This document shows positions 7,252 to 14,755 of a stretch of DNA of 14,834 bases, one piece after another. How positions within the stretch are numbered: the first letter of the stretch is position 1; each line of letters begins with the position of its first letter. The position numbers and the translations under genes were made by a program. The notes under the pieces were generated by a model, which was not told the origin of the DNA, made no database searches, and worked only from the letters and a program-made list of their open reading frames with translations. The DNA comes from ZC4RG30 sp046047615 (GTDB lineage: Bacteria; Pseudomonadota; Gammaproteobacteria; Steroidobacterales; Steroidobacteraceae), in assembly GCA_046047615.1 (NCBI GenBank), contig JBJOHO010000061.1, positions 1-14,834 on the forward strand. The letters are read 5' to 3'.

Positions 7252-7926
7252 ATGAAGCTTGAACTGTATTTCTCCCCAGGCTCCTGCCCACGCGTGTCGC
7301 TGGTCGCGCTGGAGGAAACCGGCGCTCCCTTCGACACCCATCTGGTGGCCTTCATGGCCGGCGACCACCGCAAGCCCGAGTTCCTCGCCCGCAATCCCTC
7401 GGGCAAGGTGCCGGTGCTGATGGTGGACGGCCAACCGCTGGTCCAGACGGTTGCCATCCTGGGTTTCCTTGACGAAGCCTTTCCTGCCGCGGGGCTGTTC
7501 CCCCGATTCGAATCGGCCCTTGCACGCGCCAGTTTCGTCGGCGACCTGGTGTCGTTCAGCGCGGACCTGCACCCCATCGTCACCCGCATCGCCTTCCCGC
7601 AGGTCGTGATCGACCATGCGGAGGGTGCGGTCGCGCTCCGTGCCAAGGCCATGGAGATGATGGCTTTCCAGCTCAATCGCTTCGAGGCGCGGTTGCAGCA
7701 GCAGCCCTGGCTCGCGGGGGCCCAGTGGTCCGTGCTCGATGCCTACCTGCACTGGGTATGGTTCAGGATCACCGGCGCGGGCTTCGATGCCACGGCGTTT
7801 CCGCTGCTGGCGGCGCACCATGCCCGCAGCCTGGAGCGTCCCTCCGTGCGGCGCGCCGCCGCGCGCGAAGCCGAGGCGGAGCGGGTTCTCGAGGGCAGAG
7901 GCCTGATGCCACGACCCAGGGGCTGA
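7252..7926 (+). CDS. Glutathione S-transferase family protein
   Basis: This 224-residue cytosolic protein has the standard GST size. The N-terminal thioredoxin-like domain (1-80) starts MKLELYFSPGSCPRVSLVAL. That opening resembles beta-class GSTs, which have a Cys in this loop (C12 here). The domain includes the glutathione-loop motif NPSGKVPVL (48-56), with the cis-proline at P54. The usual Glu-Ser pair after the next strand is Gln-Thr here (Q65, T66). An all-helical C-terminal domain (90-210) contains WSVLDAYLHWVWF, in the place of the family's N-capping Asp motif. The start at 7252 has GAGGTGG just upstream; an in-frame TTG at 7237 is less likely. The gap of 172 bases after the solute-binding gene, which holds nothing recognisable, argues for a separate transcription unit. 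The substrate is unknown. Confidence 0.9.
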   Translation: MKLELYFSPGSCPRVSLVALEETGAPFDTHLVAFMAGDHRKPEFLARNPSGKVPVLMVDGQPLVQTVAILGFLDEAFPAAGLFPRFESALARASFVGDLVSFSADLHPIVTRIAFPQVVIDHAEGAVALRAKAMEMMAFQLNRFEARLQQQPWLAGAQWSVLDAYLHWVWFRITGAGFDATAFPLLAAHHARSLERPSVRRAAAREAEAERVLEGRGLMPRPRG

Positions 7927-7929
7927 GCT

Positions 7930-8193
7930 ACCCTCGGCCACTCCAAGGGCAAGGTGACGACGCTCCCCTGGATGACAGGCTATGGTGCAGTTGCCACGGA
8001 TGTACCCGACGAGATTCCACGGGATGTTTGCCCCACTCGCAGTAGCGGTCGATCCCGACCCGACGCCATCGACTGTGTAGCGATAGCGGCCGGCCTCCAG
8101 CGTCTGCCCGTCAGCGCGCGGGAGACTCAGCCAACCGTCGCACGCCACCAGCGGTGAGCGCTCACGAAACAACGTTCCTCGTGCATCTGTCAT
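7930..8193 (-). other. Possible minus-strand coding remnant with strong ribosome site
   Basis: On the minus strand an ATG at 8193 is preceded by GGGGGAG with about four bases spacing, which is an unusually good ribosome site. The frame reads MTDARGTLFRERSPLVACDG, then WLSLPRADGQTLEAGRYRY, a Gly/Ser/Thr/Ala-rich stretch and IPWNLVGYIRGN. This looks protein-like and its codon thirds are GC-rich. The frame then stays open far into the antisense strand of the GST gene, to 7045, where it is surely a shadow. The real gene, if any, must therefore be short or frameshifted. I do not recognise the family. Otherwise the 278 bases between the GST and the CPXCG gene hold nothing I can name. Confidence 0.25.
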
Positions 8194-8204
8194 GATGCTC
8201 CCCC

Positions 8205-8498
8205 ATGTCCCGGAAAAATGCCGCACTGCCGCCTGTCGATGCAGCAGACGCCCAAGCGATCGACGCGCTCTATGGCTTGGAGCCGGTGTTTGAGCCTGCC
8301 GCAGAGCGCGGCGAGTCCACGCAACTGGTCAGCGTGCAGTGCCCCTATTGCGGCGAATCCATCGACACACTGATCGACTTGTCGGCCGGCTCGTTCCGCT
8401 ACATTGAAGACTGCCAGGTGTGTTGCCAACCTATTGACCTGGCGGGTGAGGTCGATGATGACGGGGCGCTGTCGGTGTTGACGGCAGACCGTGCCTAG
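8205..8498 (+). CDS. CPXCG motif-containing cysteine-rich protein
   Basis: This small 97-residue protein belongs to the Cys_rich_CPXG family. The core reads VQCPYCGESIDTLIDLSAG (44-62), then YIEDCQVCCQPI (66-77). Cysteines C46, C49, C70 and C73 could bind one zinc ion as a zinc ribbon, and C74 is also conserved in the family. No biochemical function is established for it. Many family members are only about 60 residues and begin just before the CPXCG motif. Here 45 additional N-terminal residues, including an AQAIDALYGLEPVFEP helix, look like the longer Xanthomonas-type version. There is no clear ribosome site before ATG 8205. The sequence just upstream is C-rich because it encodes the minus-strand GGGGGAG of the divergent candidate. 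Confidence 0.85.
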   Translation: MSRKNAALPPVDAADAQAIDALYGLEPVFEPAAERGESTQLVSVQCPYCGESIDTLIDLSAGSFRYIEDCQVCCQPIDLAGEVDDDGALSVLTADRA

Positions 8499-8611
8499 CC
8501 GCCAAGTGTGGCGCGCCAGTCATTCCGACGCCGATCTGCTGGTATGCGGTCTCTGACCAGCATTCGGCCGCGGTCCGTGTTGATGTCGATAGTGATGAGC
8601 GGGAGAAAATC

Positions 8612-11167
8612 ATGACCATTCGGCGCGGCATTTGCATGTCCGCATTTTGTGGTGCGGCAATGATGCTGGCGCAGCTCTGTGACGCCGAGGCCCAAGCCGC
8701 GCCCGAAGTTGAGTCGCAGGGCGAGAGCATCGGGGCTGACCAGATGGAGGAGCTTCTGGAGATTGTCGTGACCGGATCACGTTCACGCCAGATCCGCAGC
8801 AATTCAGATACCCCAGCACCGGTGGACGTGCTGGGTGACGAACAACTGAAGCAAACTTCACAAGTCGAATTGGCCCAGATGATCAATTTCCTGGCGCCGT
8901 CCTTCAATTCGGCGAAGCAGACAATTGCCAACGGCACCGATCATATCGACCCTGCCACCTTGCGAGGTCTCGGCCCGGACCAGACGCTGCTGTTGCTCAA
9001 CGGCAAACGTCACCACAGCACTGCATTGGTCAATGTCAACTCCACCGTCGGGCGCGGGTCAGTCGGTTATGACCTCAACGTCATTCCAGCTGCAGCCGTG
9101 GCGCGAATTGAAGTGCTGAGGGATGGCGCCGCCGCGCAATACGGCTCCGACGCCATCGCGGGTGTCATCAACGTTGCACTGAAGCGCAATGACCACGGTG
9201 TCGAATGGCGCAATCAGGTTGGCATGACAAAGGAGGGCGACGGCCGCGTGCTTCAGACCAGTGTGAACGCAGGGTTCCCACTGGGCGACGGCGGGTTCAT
9301 CAATGCCACGCTTGCCCTCCTTGATCGGGGCTACACCGATCGTTCCGGCGAATACAACAATACGGTCTATCTTGCGCCGCTGCCCGCGACCCGATTCCCC
9401 GCGTTCAACTTCTCTGTGCCACTCACTCAGGCGGAGCTTGCCCGGCAGCAGCAGGACGAGGTACTCGTCGAGCAACGTGGTTTCGATCGGCGGAACATGA
9501 TCGTCGGCAACTCTGCGGCAACTTCCCGTTCAGCCTTCGTGAACGTGGGCGCACCGCTCAGCGCACAGTGGGAAGCCTACGGTTTCGCCGGCTGGTCCCG
9601 CCGCGATGGCCGCGCCGCCGGCTTTTACCGCTATCCCAACAACGCGCGGACAAACAACCTTGCCATCTTCCCCGACGGCTACCTTCCCTTCATTGAAACG
9701 GGAATAGCTGACTACACTCTCGCTGCCGGCGCCAAATCCGCAGCGACCGGCGGCTTGATGATCGACGTCAGCAGCAAGTATGGCGGCAATGAAATCAGGT
9801 TCGACGTCGACAATTCAATCAATGCTTCGATGGGTGGCGCAACGCCGACGCATTTTCATGCGGGCAAACTCACGTTTCAGCAGTTCACCAACAATATCGA
9901 TCTTTCAAAAGAATTCGATGGCCTTTTTGGAACCCGGACGTTGAACGTCGCTGTGGGGGTCGAACTCAGGTTCGACCGCTATGCGATCGGCAAGGGTCAG
10001 CCAGAGTCCTACGGCGACTTCAATCCTCCAGGCACACCGGCTGAACTGGTCAAGGCTTCAGGCGTGCAGGTTTTCGGAGGCTTTCGGCCTGACAATGCGA
10101 TCAGCGAAAGTCGTCGTGCTGCAGGCGCTTATCTCGATGTCGAGTCCGACATTACCGACAGACTGCTGGTTGGCGGTGCCGTCCGCCACGAAAACTACAG
10201 CGACTTTGGCGGCAACGTTTCGGGGAAATTGGTAGGCCGGTACAAGGTTGCTGATGCGATTGCGGTTCGGGGTGGTCTCAATCGCGGCTTCCGTGCGCCG
10301 TCGCTTCACCAGAGATTTTTCAGTTCTGTCGCTACGCAGTTCATCACCGTCAACGGCATCAATCAGCAGCGCGAAGTGAGCACCGTGCGCAACGACTCGC
10401 CCATTGCGAGCCGTTTGGGAGTTCCTTCCCTGGCGCCGGAGACTTCGAAAAGCCATTCTCTCGGCGCAACGCTTGCGCTCGGACGCGCGCTGGATCTTAC
10501 AGTCGATGCATACCAGATCGACATCAAGGACCGTATCGTCATTTCCGGGCGCTTCAGCAGCACCATTCCCGAATTGACCCCCTATTTCGCTGGCAGCGAT
10601 GTTACTGACGCCCAGTTTTTCACCAACGCCATCGACACCCGCACCCGGGGGTTGGACATCGTCGCGAACAGTGCCATGGATGCGGGGCGCGGCACGTTGC
10701 GTCCTTCTTTGGCCCTCAACCTGAACAGAACCAGGATCAAAGGTGGTGTTCGTACGCCTGCGCCACTGGCGGGGTTCGGCGAAACGCTGCTCAATCGCGA
10801 GGAGCGGGGTCGCATTGAAGTGAACCAGCCGCGCAGCAAGTTCATTGCGGCGCTGACGTACGAGAACGGTGCCTTTACCGCCCGGACTTCCGCAACCCGC
10901 TTTGGCGAAATTACGACTGTCGCCCCCCAGTTTCCCGAGCAGGACCAGACCTTTTCGCCGAAAGTCGTGACCGATGTGTCAGTGGCATATCGACCTGGTC
11001 CTTCAACGGAAGTTGTCATCGGGGCAAACAACGTTTTCGACGTATATCCGGACAAGGTGCGGGACCCGCGCCTGACCAATGACGGAACGGTGCCCTATAG
11101 CCGGTTTGCAACGCAGTTCGGCTTCAACGGCGCGTCGTATTTCGCTTCGCTGAACTACACGTTCTAG
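8612..11167 (+). CDS. TonB-dependent outer-membrane receptor
   Basis: This 851-residue protein imports a large or scarce ligand across the outer membrane using TonB energy. It has an N-terminal signal peptide (about 1-29, ending near DAEAQA), a TonB-box-like segment LEIVVTGSR (49-57) and a plug domain (about 64-190). The plug carries LRGLGPDQTLLLLNGKRHH, a GRGSVGYDLNVIP loop and VLRDGAAAQYGSDAIAGVIN. A long beta-barrel follows and ends with the C-terminal aromatic signature SLNYTF, as expected for BAM-dependent insertion. The NVN-TVGRGSVGYDLN form of plug is typical of the expanded receptor sets of Xanthomonad- and Sphingomonad-like bacteria. The ligand cannot be told. GGGAG at 8600-8604 supports the start. 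No Fur box or riboswitch is evident in the short upstream region. No partner transport gene is nearby. Confidence 0.94.
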   Translation: MTIRRGICMSAFCGAAMMLAQLCDAEAQAAPEVESQGESIGADQMEELLEIVVTGSRSRQIRSNSDTPAPVDVLGDEQLKQTSQVELAQMINFLAPSFNSAKQTIANGTDHIDPATLRGLGPDQTLLLLNGKRHHSTALVNVNSTVGRGSVGYDLNVIPAAAVARIEVLRDGAAAQYGSDAIAGVINVALKRNDHGVEWRNQVGMTKEGDGRVLQTSVNAGFPLGDGGFINATLALLDRGYTDRSGEYNNTVYLAPLPATRFPAFNFSVPLTQAELARQQQDEVLVEQRGFDRRNMIVGNSAATSRSAFVNVGAPLSAQWEAYGFAGWSRRDGRAAGFYRYPNNARTNNLAIFPDGYLPFIETGIADYTLAAGAKSAATGGLMIDVSSKYGGNEIRFDVDNSINASMGGATPTHFHAGKLTFQQFTNNIDLSKEFDGLFGTRTLNVAVGVELRFDRYAIGKGQPESYGDFNPPGTPAELVKASGVQVFGGFRPDNAISESRRAAGAYLDVESDITDRLLVGGAVRHENYSDFGGNVSGKLVGRYKVADAIAVRGGLNRGFRAPSLHQRFFSSVATQFITVNGINQQREVSTVRNDSPIASRLGVPSLAPETSKSHSLGATLALGRALDLTVDAYQIDIKDRIVISGRFSSTIPELTPYFAGSDVTDAQFFTNAIDTRTRGLDIVANSAMDAGRGTLRPSLALNLNRTRIKGGVRTPAPLAGFGETLLNREERGRIEVNQPRSKFIAALTYENGAFTARTSATRFGEITTVAPQFPEQDQTFSPKVVTDVSVAYRPGPSTEVVIGANNVFDVYPDKVRDPRLTNDGTVPYSRFATQFGFNGASYFASLNYTF

Positions 11168-11481
11168 GCGCAGCTGCCAGCACAGGGGCCCCTGCGAGGC
11201 TTCGGTCCATCGGCAAGGAGGCGCACGGTACAACGAAGGGCCGCTGTACGCTGAGAGTGTCTTCTCTCCGGTGTTGATCAAACAAGTCCAGCAGGGCGGC
11301 TCTTGCTGACCAAGGACGAAAAGGGTCCGGTGGTCGATGTTGTAGAGCTCCACCGTAGCTTGTAGTTAAGGCGAAGGCACTTTCAACCGCAGCCGCCAAC
11401 CACCAGCGCGACTGAATCGGGGAGCACGTCAACAATGACCCACCCGGCAACGAACCAACCGCAGTCCAGAAAGACAACAAG
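11168..11481. other. Gene-poor gap between receptor gene and HD-domain gene
   Basis: I see no convincing gene in these 314 bases between two converging genes. A 12-base perfect palindrome, CAGGGGCCCCTG, lies at 11183-11194, sixteen bases after the receptor stop. It has no loop or T-run and is at best a weak transcription-end signal. Short open frames on both strands lack starts or family features; one plus-strand stretch (about 11200-11310) looks mildly protein-like but has no start codon. The base composition begins to shift from GC-rich to more AT-rich across this gap, so it may contain the edge of an acquired segment. Confidence 0.4.
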
Positions 11482-12066
11482 TCACCTGTTCAGCACTTGC
11501 CTAACGATCGGCTCGAAATACGCCAGTGGTAGCGTCTCGAAATTTGGGTCCATTGCAGGATTGTCATACTTGTCAACAAACTCCCGGGCCCAATCGGCGT
11601 ATTTGTGAGCTTCAAGCCCTAGATGCTGCGCTGCAATTGCCGCCCGCCTCTCGGGTGGATTGGCTGTCTGAAAAACCTCATGGTGCAAAAGCATCCAGTA
11701 ATTCTTCTCTGAAATTGCCGGTTTGAGAATTGCAGCTGCAAACGCGCCATGATTTTCAGGGCAGATTGAAAAGCCAATATCATGAAGCAAGCACACCACA
11801 ATATCCTCGGCGCAGAGCCCTGCCTGAACTGCCAAGGTGCCAGATTGGAGCCCGTGTCGGTAATTGTTTATATGGTAGCCAAAACTGGGTTCATCCTGCA
11901 TGGCTTCGTAAAACGACAATACCCTGTCACCTCTTGAGGAAAAAAATGGCATTCTTTGCCGGGCCAAAATTGCCCAATCGGAGCCTGTCATTGCATTCAT
12001 GTCGGCCGTCGAGACGTACTCCCATGAATCATTCAAGAGGGGGCTGAAATGCTCTGGACAAGTCAT
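11482..12066 (-). CDS. HD-domain protein, PhnZ/MIOX-like phosphohydrolase or oxygenase
   Basis: This 194-residue cytosolic protein has the metal-binding pattern of an HD domain. It shows H71 in YRHGLQSG, H95-D96 in CLLHDIG, H106 in ENHGAF, H128/H129 in MLLHHEVFQ and D168 in DKYDNP. The C-terminus carries FDPDY-like DPNFETLPLAYFEPIVR. I recognise the overall pattern from the family that includes HD-domain mixed-valent di-iron oxygenases such as PhnZ, but many members are untested. Extra histidines at 106 and 128/129 fit two metals. AAAGG seven bases before ATG 12066 supports the start. It lies 266 bases downstream of ovoA on the same strand, in the same more AT-rich DNA. It could share the ovoA transcript or use its own promoter. 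A role in ovothiol metabolism is only inferred from position. Confidence 0.82.
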   Translation of the reverse strand: MTCPEHFSPLLNDSWEYVSTADMNAMTGSDWAILARQRMPFFSSRGDRVLSFYEAMQDEPSFGYHINNYRHGLQSGTLAVQAGLCAEDIVVCLLHDIGFSICPENHGAFAAAILKPAISEKNYWMLLHHEVFQTANPPERRAAIAAQHLGLEAHKYADWAREFVDKYDNPAMDPNFETLPLAYFEPIVRQVLNR

Positions 12067-12090
12067 GGGTAACCTTTATGTATGGTATCG

Positions 12091-12114
12091 CAAACCTAAT
12101 CAGCGAGAGGTTTG
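12091..12114 (-). promoter_or_regulatory. Inverted repeat upstream of the HD-domain gene, possible operator
   Basis: CAAACCT (12091-12097) and AGGTTTG (12108-12114) form a perfect 7-base inverted repeat with a 10-base spacer. The near edge is 25 bases upstream of the HD-gene start, where an operator or a leader stem could lie. The A/T-containing segment between it and the ribosome site (CATACATAAAGG on the minus strand) could hold a -10 box, but I cannot place a confident promoter. The rest of the 266-base gap between ovoA and this gene holds one further hairpin and nothing else I recognise. Confidence 0.35.
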
Positions 12115-12278
12115 GGGGTCTGGCCGCAGTGAGCGCTGTTGTTCTCATATGGGGCGGTGAGAAATTTTATCCAGGCTTGGGAGCCAATATCACCTGACAC
12201 CTTGCGATCTTGCAGTACTGCGATTTGGCGGCTCCTGAATTATTACCCTGCCGCTATTCCTATATCGGGCGCCGGAAG

Positions 12279-12299
12279 CTGACCATCCGAAGTGGTCAG
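12279..12299 (-). terminator. Hairpin just after ovoA, possible transcription end
   Basis: CTGACCA (12279-12285) pairs perfectly with TGGTCAG (12293-12299) around a 7-base loop. It begins 34 bases beyond the ovoA stop on the minus strand. The stem is short and no run of T follows on the minus strand, so it is not a textbook Rho-independent terminator. It could be an RNA 3'-end stabilising stem, a partial terminator or a protein-binding site between the two genes. Confidence 0.3.
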
Positions 12300-12332
12300 G
12301 AAGTCCAGAGCGGTTCAGGTTGCTGTCTCTGC

Positions 12333-14528
12333 TCACCCTCCCCTGGTACGGCAATCGGGGATCAGGTCAAGCCTGCGCTCCCAGCATGTTAGCTGGGCAA
12401 TGGTGTGCTGAAATTTGCGTGCTGTTTCACGGATTACAAATGGCACATCCTGCGGTTCCCCCAGTGGCACAAAATCTCGACTCAAGTACGCATGCAACGC
12501 ATCCAGCGTTGTGTAACGTTCACCATCGCGCTTGAATCCGCCGAGCCATTGTGCCTTTGGCGTATGCTCTTCCAACCAGGTGTAGGGTGAGGTCAGTACC
12601 AGTACGCCACCTGGGACAATACGTTGACCAATCTCCACCAGGAACTTGGCAGGATCATAAAGGCGATCGATCAAATTTGCCGCAACTACCAGGTCAAAGT
12701 TGCCATAGGTCTCTCTTAGATTGCAGGCATCACCCTGCCAGAAACTGACCCTTTTTGCGCAATCGTGCAAACCAAGCCCGGCTAATGAGATTTCACGGAA
12801 TGATTTAAGCTCCCCTTCATCCGTAATCGCATAGCGAACTATGCCTTCACGAATCAACTCATCTGCCAGGTTAATAAATCGAGCAGAGAAATCGACCCCG
12901 ATCACCGATTCAAATCCCGCATGCCCAGGCAAGCCCTTTGACAACTCAAAACTGCTGCGGCCGACCGCGCACCCGATATCCAAGGCGCGATTCAGCGGCT
13001 TGTTCTCCATGGCCCGCAGAGCAATCTCCGCGACAGCTTTTGGGAAGTTGGGCACATCAAAATAGGTTTGTCCGAAATGGAATTCGGCATACTGCGCCAG
13101 CAATGCATCGTCTTCATAACGTGACGCTTGTGGCACACGCGCTGCCTCGCCTACAACGTAACGGAATCCAGCATGTTGAAAGAAGTGCCTACGGAAGGCG
13201 TAGCGTGAAGTGCGTAGTGCCTCATTGCCACAGGAGATCCACGACCCACCCTTGATCAGGTTATGCCGTTGGTCAAAGGTCGGAATGGAAAAGTCATCGT
13301 ACAGCGGGTGCGCTTCAAACCCTGCAAAGGGGTGGATCGGTGTACACGTCCATTGCCAGACATTACCCACAACGTCACAGAAATCCCCATGCTCAAAGCG
13401 ATCTACTGGCACTGAGCTGGCACCACCAGCTAATCGACGCTGAGCCGCACTTTCTGGCGTAACTCCGGCAAGATCATATAAGCGATACCACTCGCTTTCG
13501 GTAGGTAACCGGACGTTTGCACCAGTAGTCTCGGCCTTCCAGGCACAGAATGCCGCCGCCTCATGATAATTCACCTCCACCGGCCAATCCCACGGCATGG
13601 GAATCACTTGGGTCATCAGCCGTAAAGACCACGCATCTGCCTGCCGCACCCAAAACGTTGGATGTGCTGCATGGGCAAAATTGCGCCAAGCCAGCGCCTC
13701 TTCATTCCAATAGCGGTCTATTGCATAGCCGCCGGCGTCCAGAAAACCCAGGAACTCGGCATTAGATACCAGCATCCGACTTGCACTAAATGCAGGCACT
13801 TCGGATTGATACGATCCGTATTCGTTGTCCCAACCGTAATATCGCGCATCCTCCGCATCTCCACAAGCATCAAGATGGGGGTTGCCTTTGCCCAGCCTTA
13901 CTTCACCAGCTGAAACGTTGATCAAAGAATTCCGGGGCACCGCATCCTTATTGATGGCAGTTACCTGAGTTGGCGCCCAATCCAATTGCGGCTGAACATG
14001 GTCTAGGCGGTGCTGACGAATCAACACTGAGGAAGTTTCCAAATGGATGAGCTCGTGCTCAATGCCCATCAGAATCGCCCACCAAGGATTATCCCAGCCC
14101 ATGGGGCCTTTCCATGGGGCATCCCGTATTGCTTCCGAGACAGCCGACTTAACTTGCTGACGATAGGCTCTTACTTCTGCAACGGCCGGCCAATCATAAT
14201 TCGCCTCGTCGAGATCATCCCAACTCATTTCGTCTACACCAACGGCAAACATCGCTTCAAAACGTGGATTGATCCTCTCTGGGATCAACTTGGCCAACAA
14301 CAGCTTGTTGATAAAGAATGTGGCGGTATGACCATAATAAAAGATCAGCGGGTGGCGCAATGAGATCGGTTTTTCGTAATAAGCTGCATCGGAGCTCAAG
14401 CAACCAAATAATGATTCATAGCGCTCAAAAGAGGCCTCAAAATAGCCCAGCAGGTTCCTGCGCAGGTCTGCTTCATTGATTCCGCACCAATCAGGTGAGA
14501 GCGGATAAATAGAGGTATTCATTGGCAT
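12333..14528 (-). CDS. ovoA: 5-histidylcysteine sulfoxide synthase / 4-mercaptohistidine N1-methyltransferase (OvoA)
   Basis: OvoA is a cytosolic non-haem iron enzyme that uses oxygen to join cysteine to the imidazole of histidine as a sulfoxide. Its C-terminal domain N-methylates the mercaptohistidine product, giving ovothiol A. The 731-residue length is usual. A DinB-like N-terminal domain (about 25-180) supplies the probable iron ligands H67 (YYGHTATF) and the HxxxH pair H158/H162 in EHELIHLE. An FGE-sulfatase domain (about 200-458) includes VRLPTESEWYRLYD, DVVGNVWQWT and LIKGGSWISCG. A SAM methyltransferase domain (about 495-720) has LDIGCAVGRSS (516-526), VIGVDFSARFI and VPGGVLVLTSPYTWLEEH. 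The last dozen residues are an extra tail. ATG 14528 and ATG 14522 are both possible; the second overlaps the upstream ORF stop as ATGA. The PLP lyase OvoB, needed to cleave the sulfoxide, is absent from the window. Confidence 0.95.
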   Translation of the reverse strand: MPMNTSIYPLSPDWCGINEADLRRNLLGYFEASFERYESLFGCLSSDAAYYEKPISLRHPLIFYYGHTATFFINKLLLAKLIPERINPRFEAMFAVGVDEMSWDDLDEANYDWPAVAEVRAYRQQVKSAVSEAIRDAPWKGPMGWDNPWWAILMGIEHELIHLETSSVLIRQHRLDHVQPQLDWAPTQVTAINKDAVPRNSLINVSAGEVRLGKGNPHLDACGDAEDARYYGWDNEYGSYQSEVPAFSASRMLVSNAEFLGFLDAGGYAIDRYWNEEALAWRNFAHAAHPTFWVRQADAWSLRLMTQVIPMPWDWPVEVNYHEAAAFCAWKAETTGANVRLPTESEWYRLYDLAGVTPESAAQRRLAGGASSVPVDRFEHGDFCDVVGNVWQWTCTPIHPFAGFEAHPLYDDFSIPTFDQRHNLIKGGSWISCGNEALRTSRYAFRRHFFQHAGFRYVVGEAARVPQASRYEDDALLAQYAEFHFGQTYFDVPNFPKAVAEIALRAMENKPLNRALDIGCAVGRSSFELSKGLPGHAGFESVIGVDFSARFINLADELIREGIVRYAITDEGELKSFREISLAGLGLHDCAKRVSFWQGDACNLRETYGNFDLVVAANLIDRLYDPAKFLVEIGQRIVPGGVLVLTSPYTWLEEHTPKAQWLGGFKRDGERYTTLDALHAYLSRDFVPLGEPQDVPFVIRETARKFQHTIAQLTCWERRLDLIPDCRTRGG

Positions 14529-14755
14529 CTTTGAGTGGCCTTGGATTGAACTGATGGAGCGGCCCCGTTTCCGTGGACAGGAAAGGGCTTCATTCTCGGG
14601 TCTTTTTCGTCATTCTGCTCGATGGCCTCCCAAGGCATACGCCGCGCAAGCCTCGCCAGCGGATGGCGCAGATCAAACATCCCGTCCAGCCGCGAACGAT
14701 ACAGCTCCTGAGGCACCTCCTGCACCCCGTCGGTCGCCGATTGCCGTTGTCGCAT
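14519..14755 (-). pseudogene. Truncated IS5-family transposase, N-terminal fragment in a chimeric ORF
   Basis: The 78-residue ORF starts at ATG 14755, with GGGAG six bases upstream. Residues about 14-47 carry QELYRSRLDGMFDLRHPLAR followed by LARRMPWEAIE, the N-terminal block of one group of IS5-type transposases (compare DLFRARLDQIINMxHxLVxLA followed by a WxxIE motif). Such enzymes are normally several hundred residues; everything after the first 47 is lost. The remaining residues (48-78) are unrelated sequence leading directly into ovoA. Its TGA (14519-14521) overlaps the second ovoA ATG (14520-14522) as ATGA. The DDE catalytic residues are absent, so it cannot transpose. I cannot see a terminal inverted repeat; the upstream end of the element may be in or beyond 14756-14834. 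Confidence 0.65.

Noticed and set aside
7045..7929. Continuation of the minus-strand candidate through the GST gene
   Set aside because: It is antisense to a clear GST gene, and the translated sequence there is shadow-like.
11003..11480. Minus-strand frames in the gap after the receptor gene, considered as transposase remnants
   Set aside because: No transposase motif or terminal repeat could be recognised, and one frame begins only at a TTG inside the receptor-HD gap.
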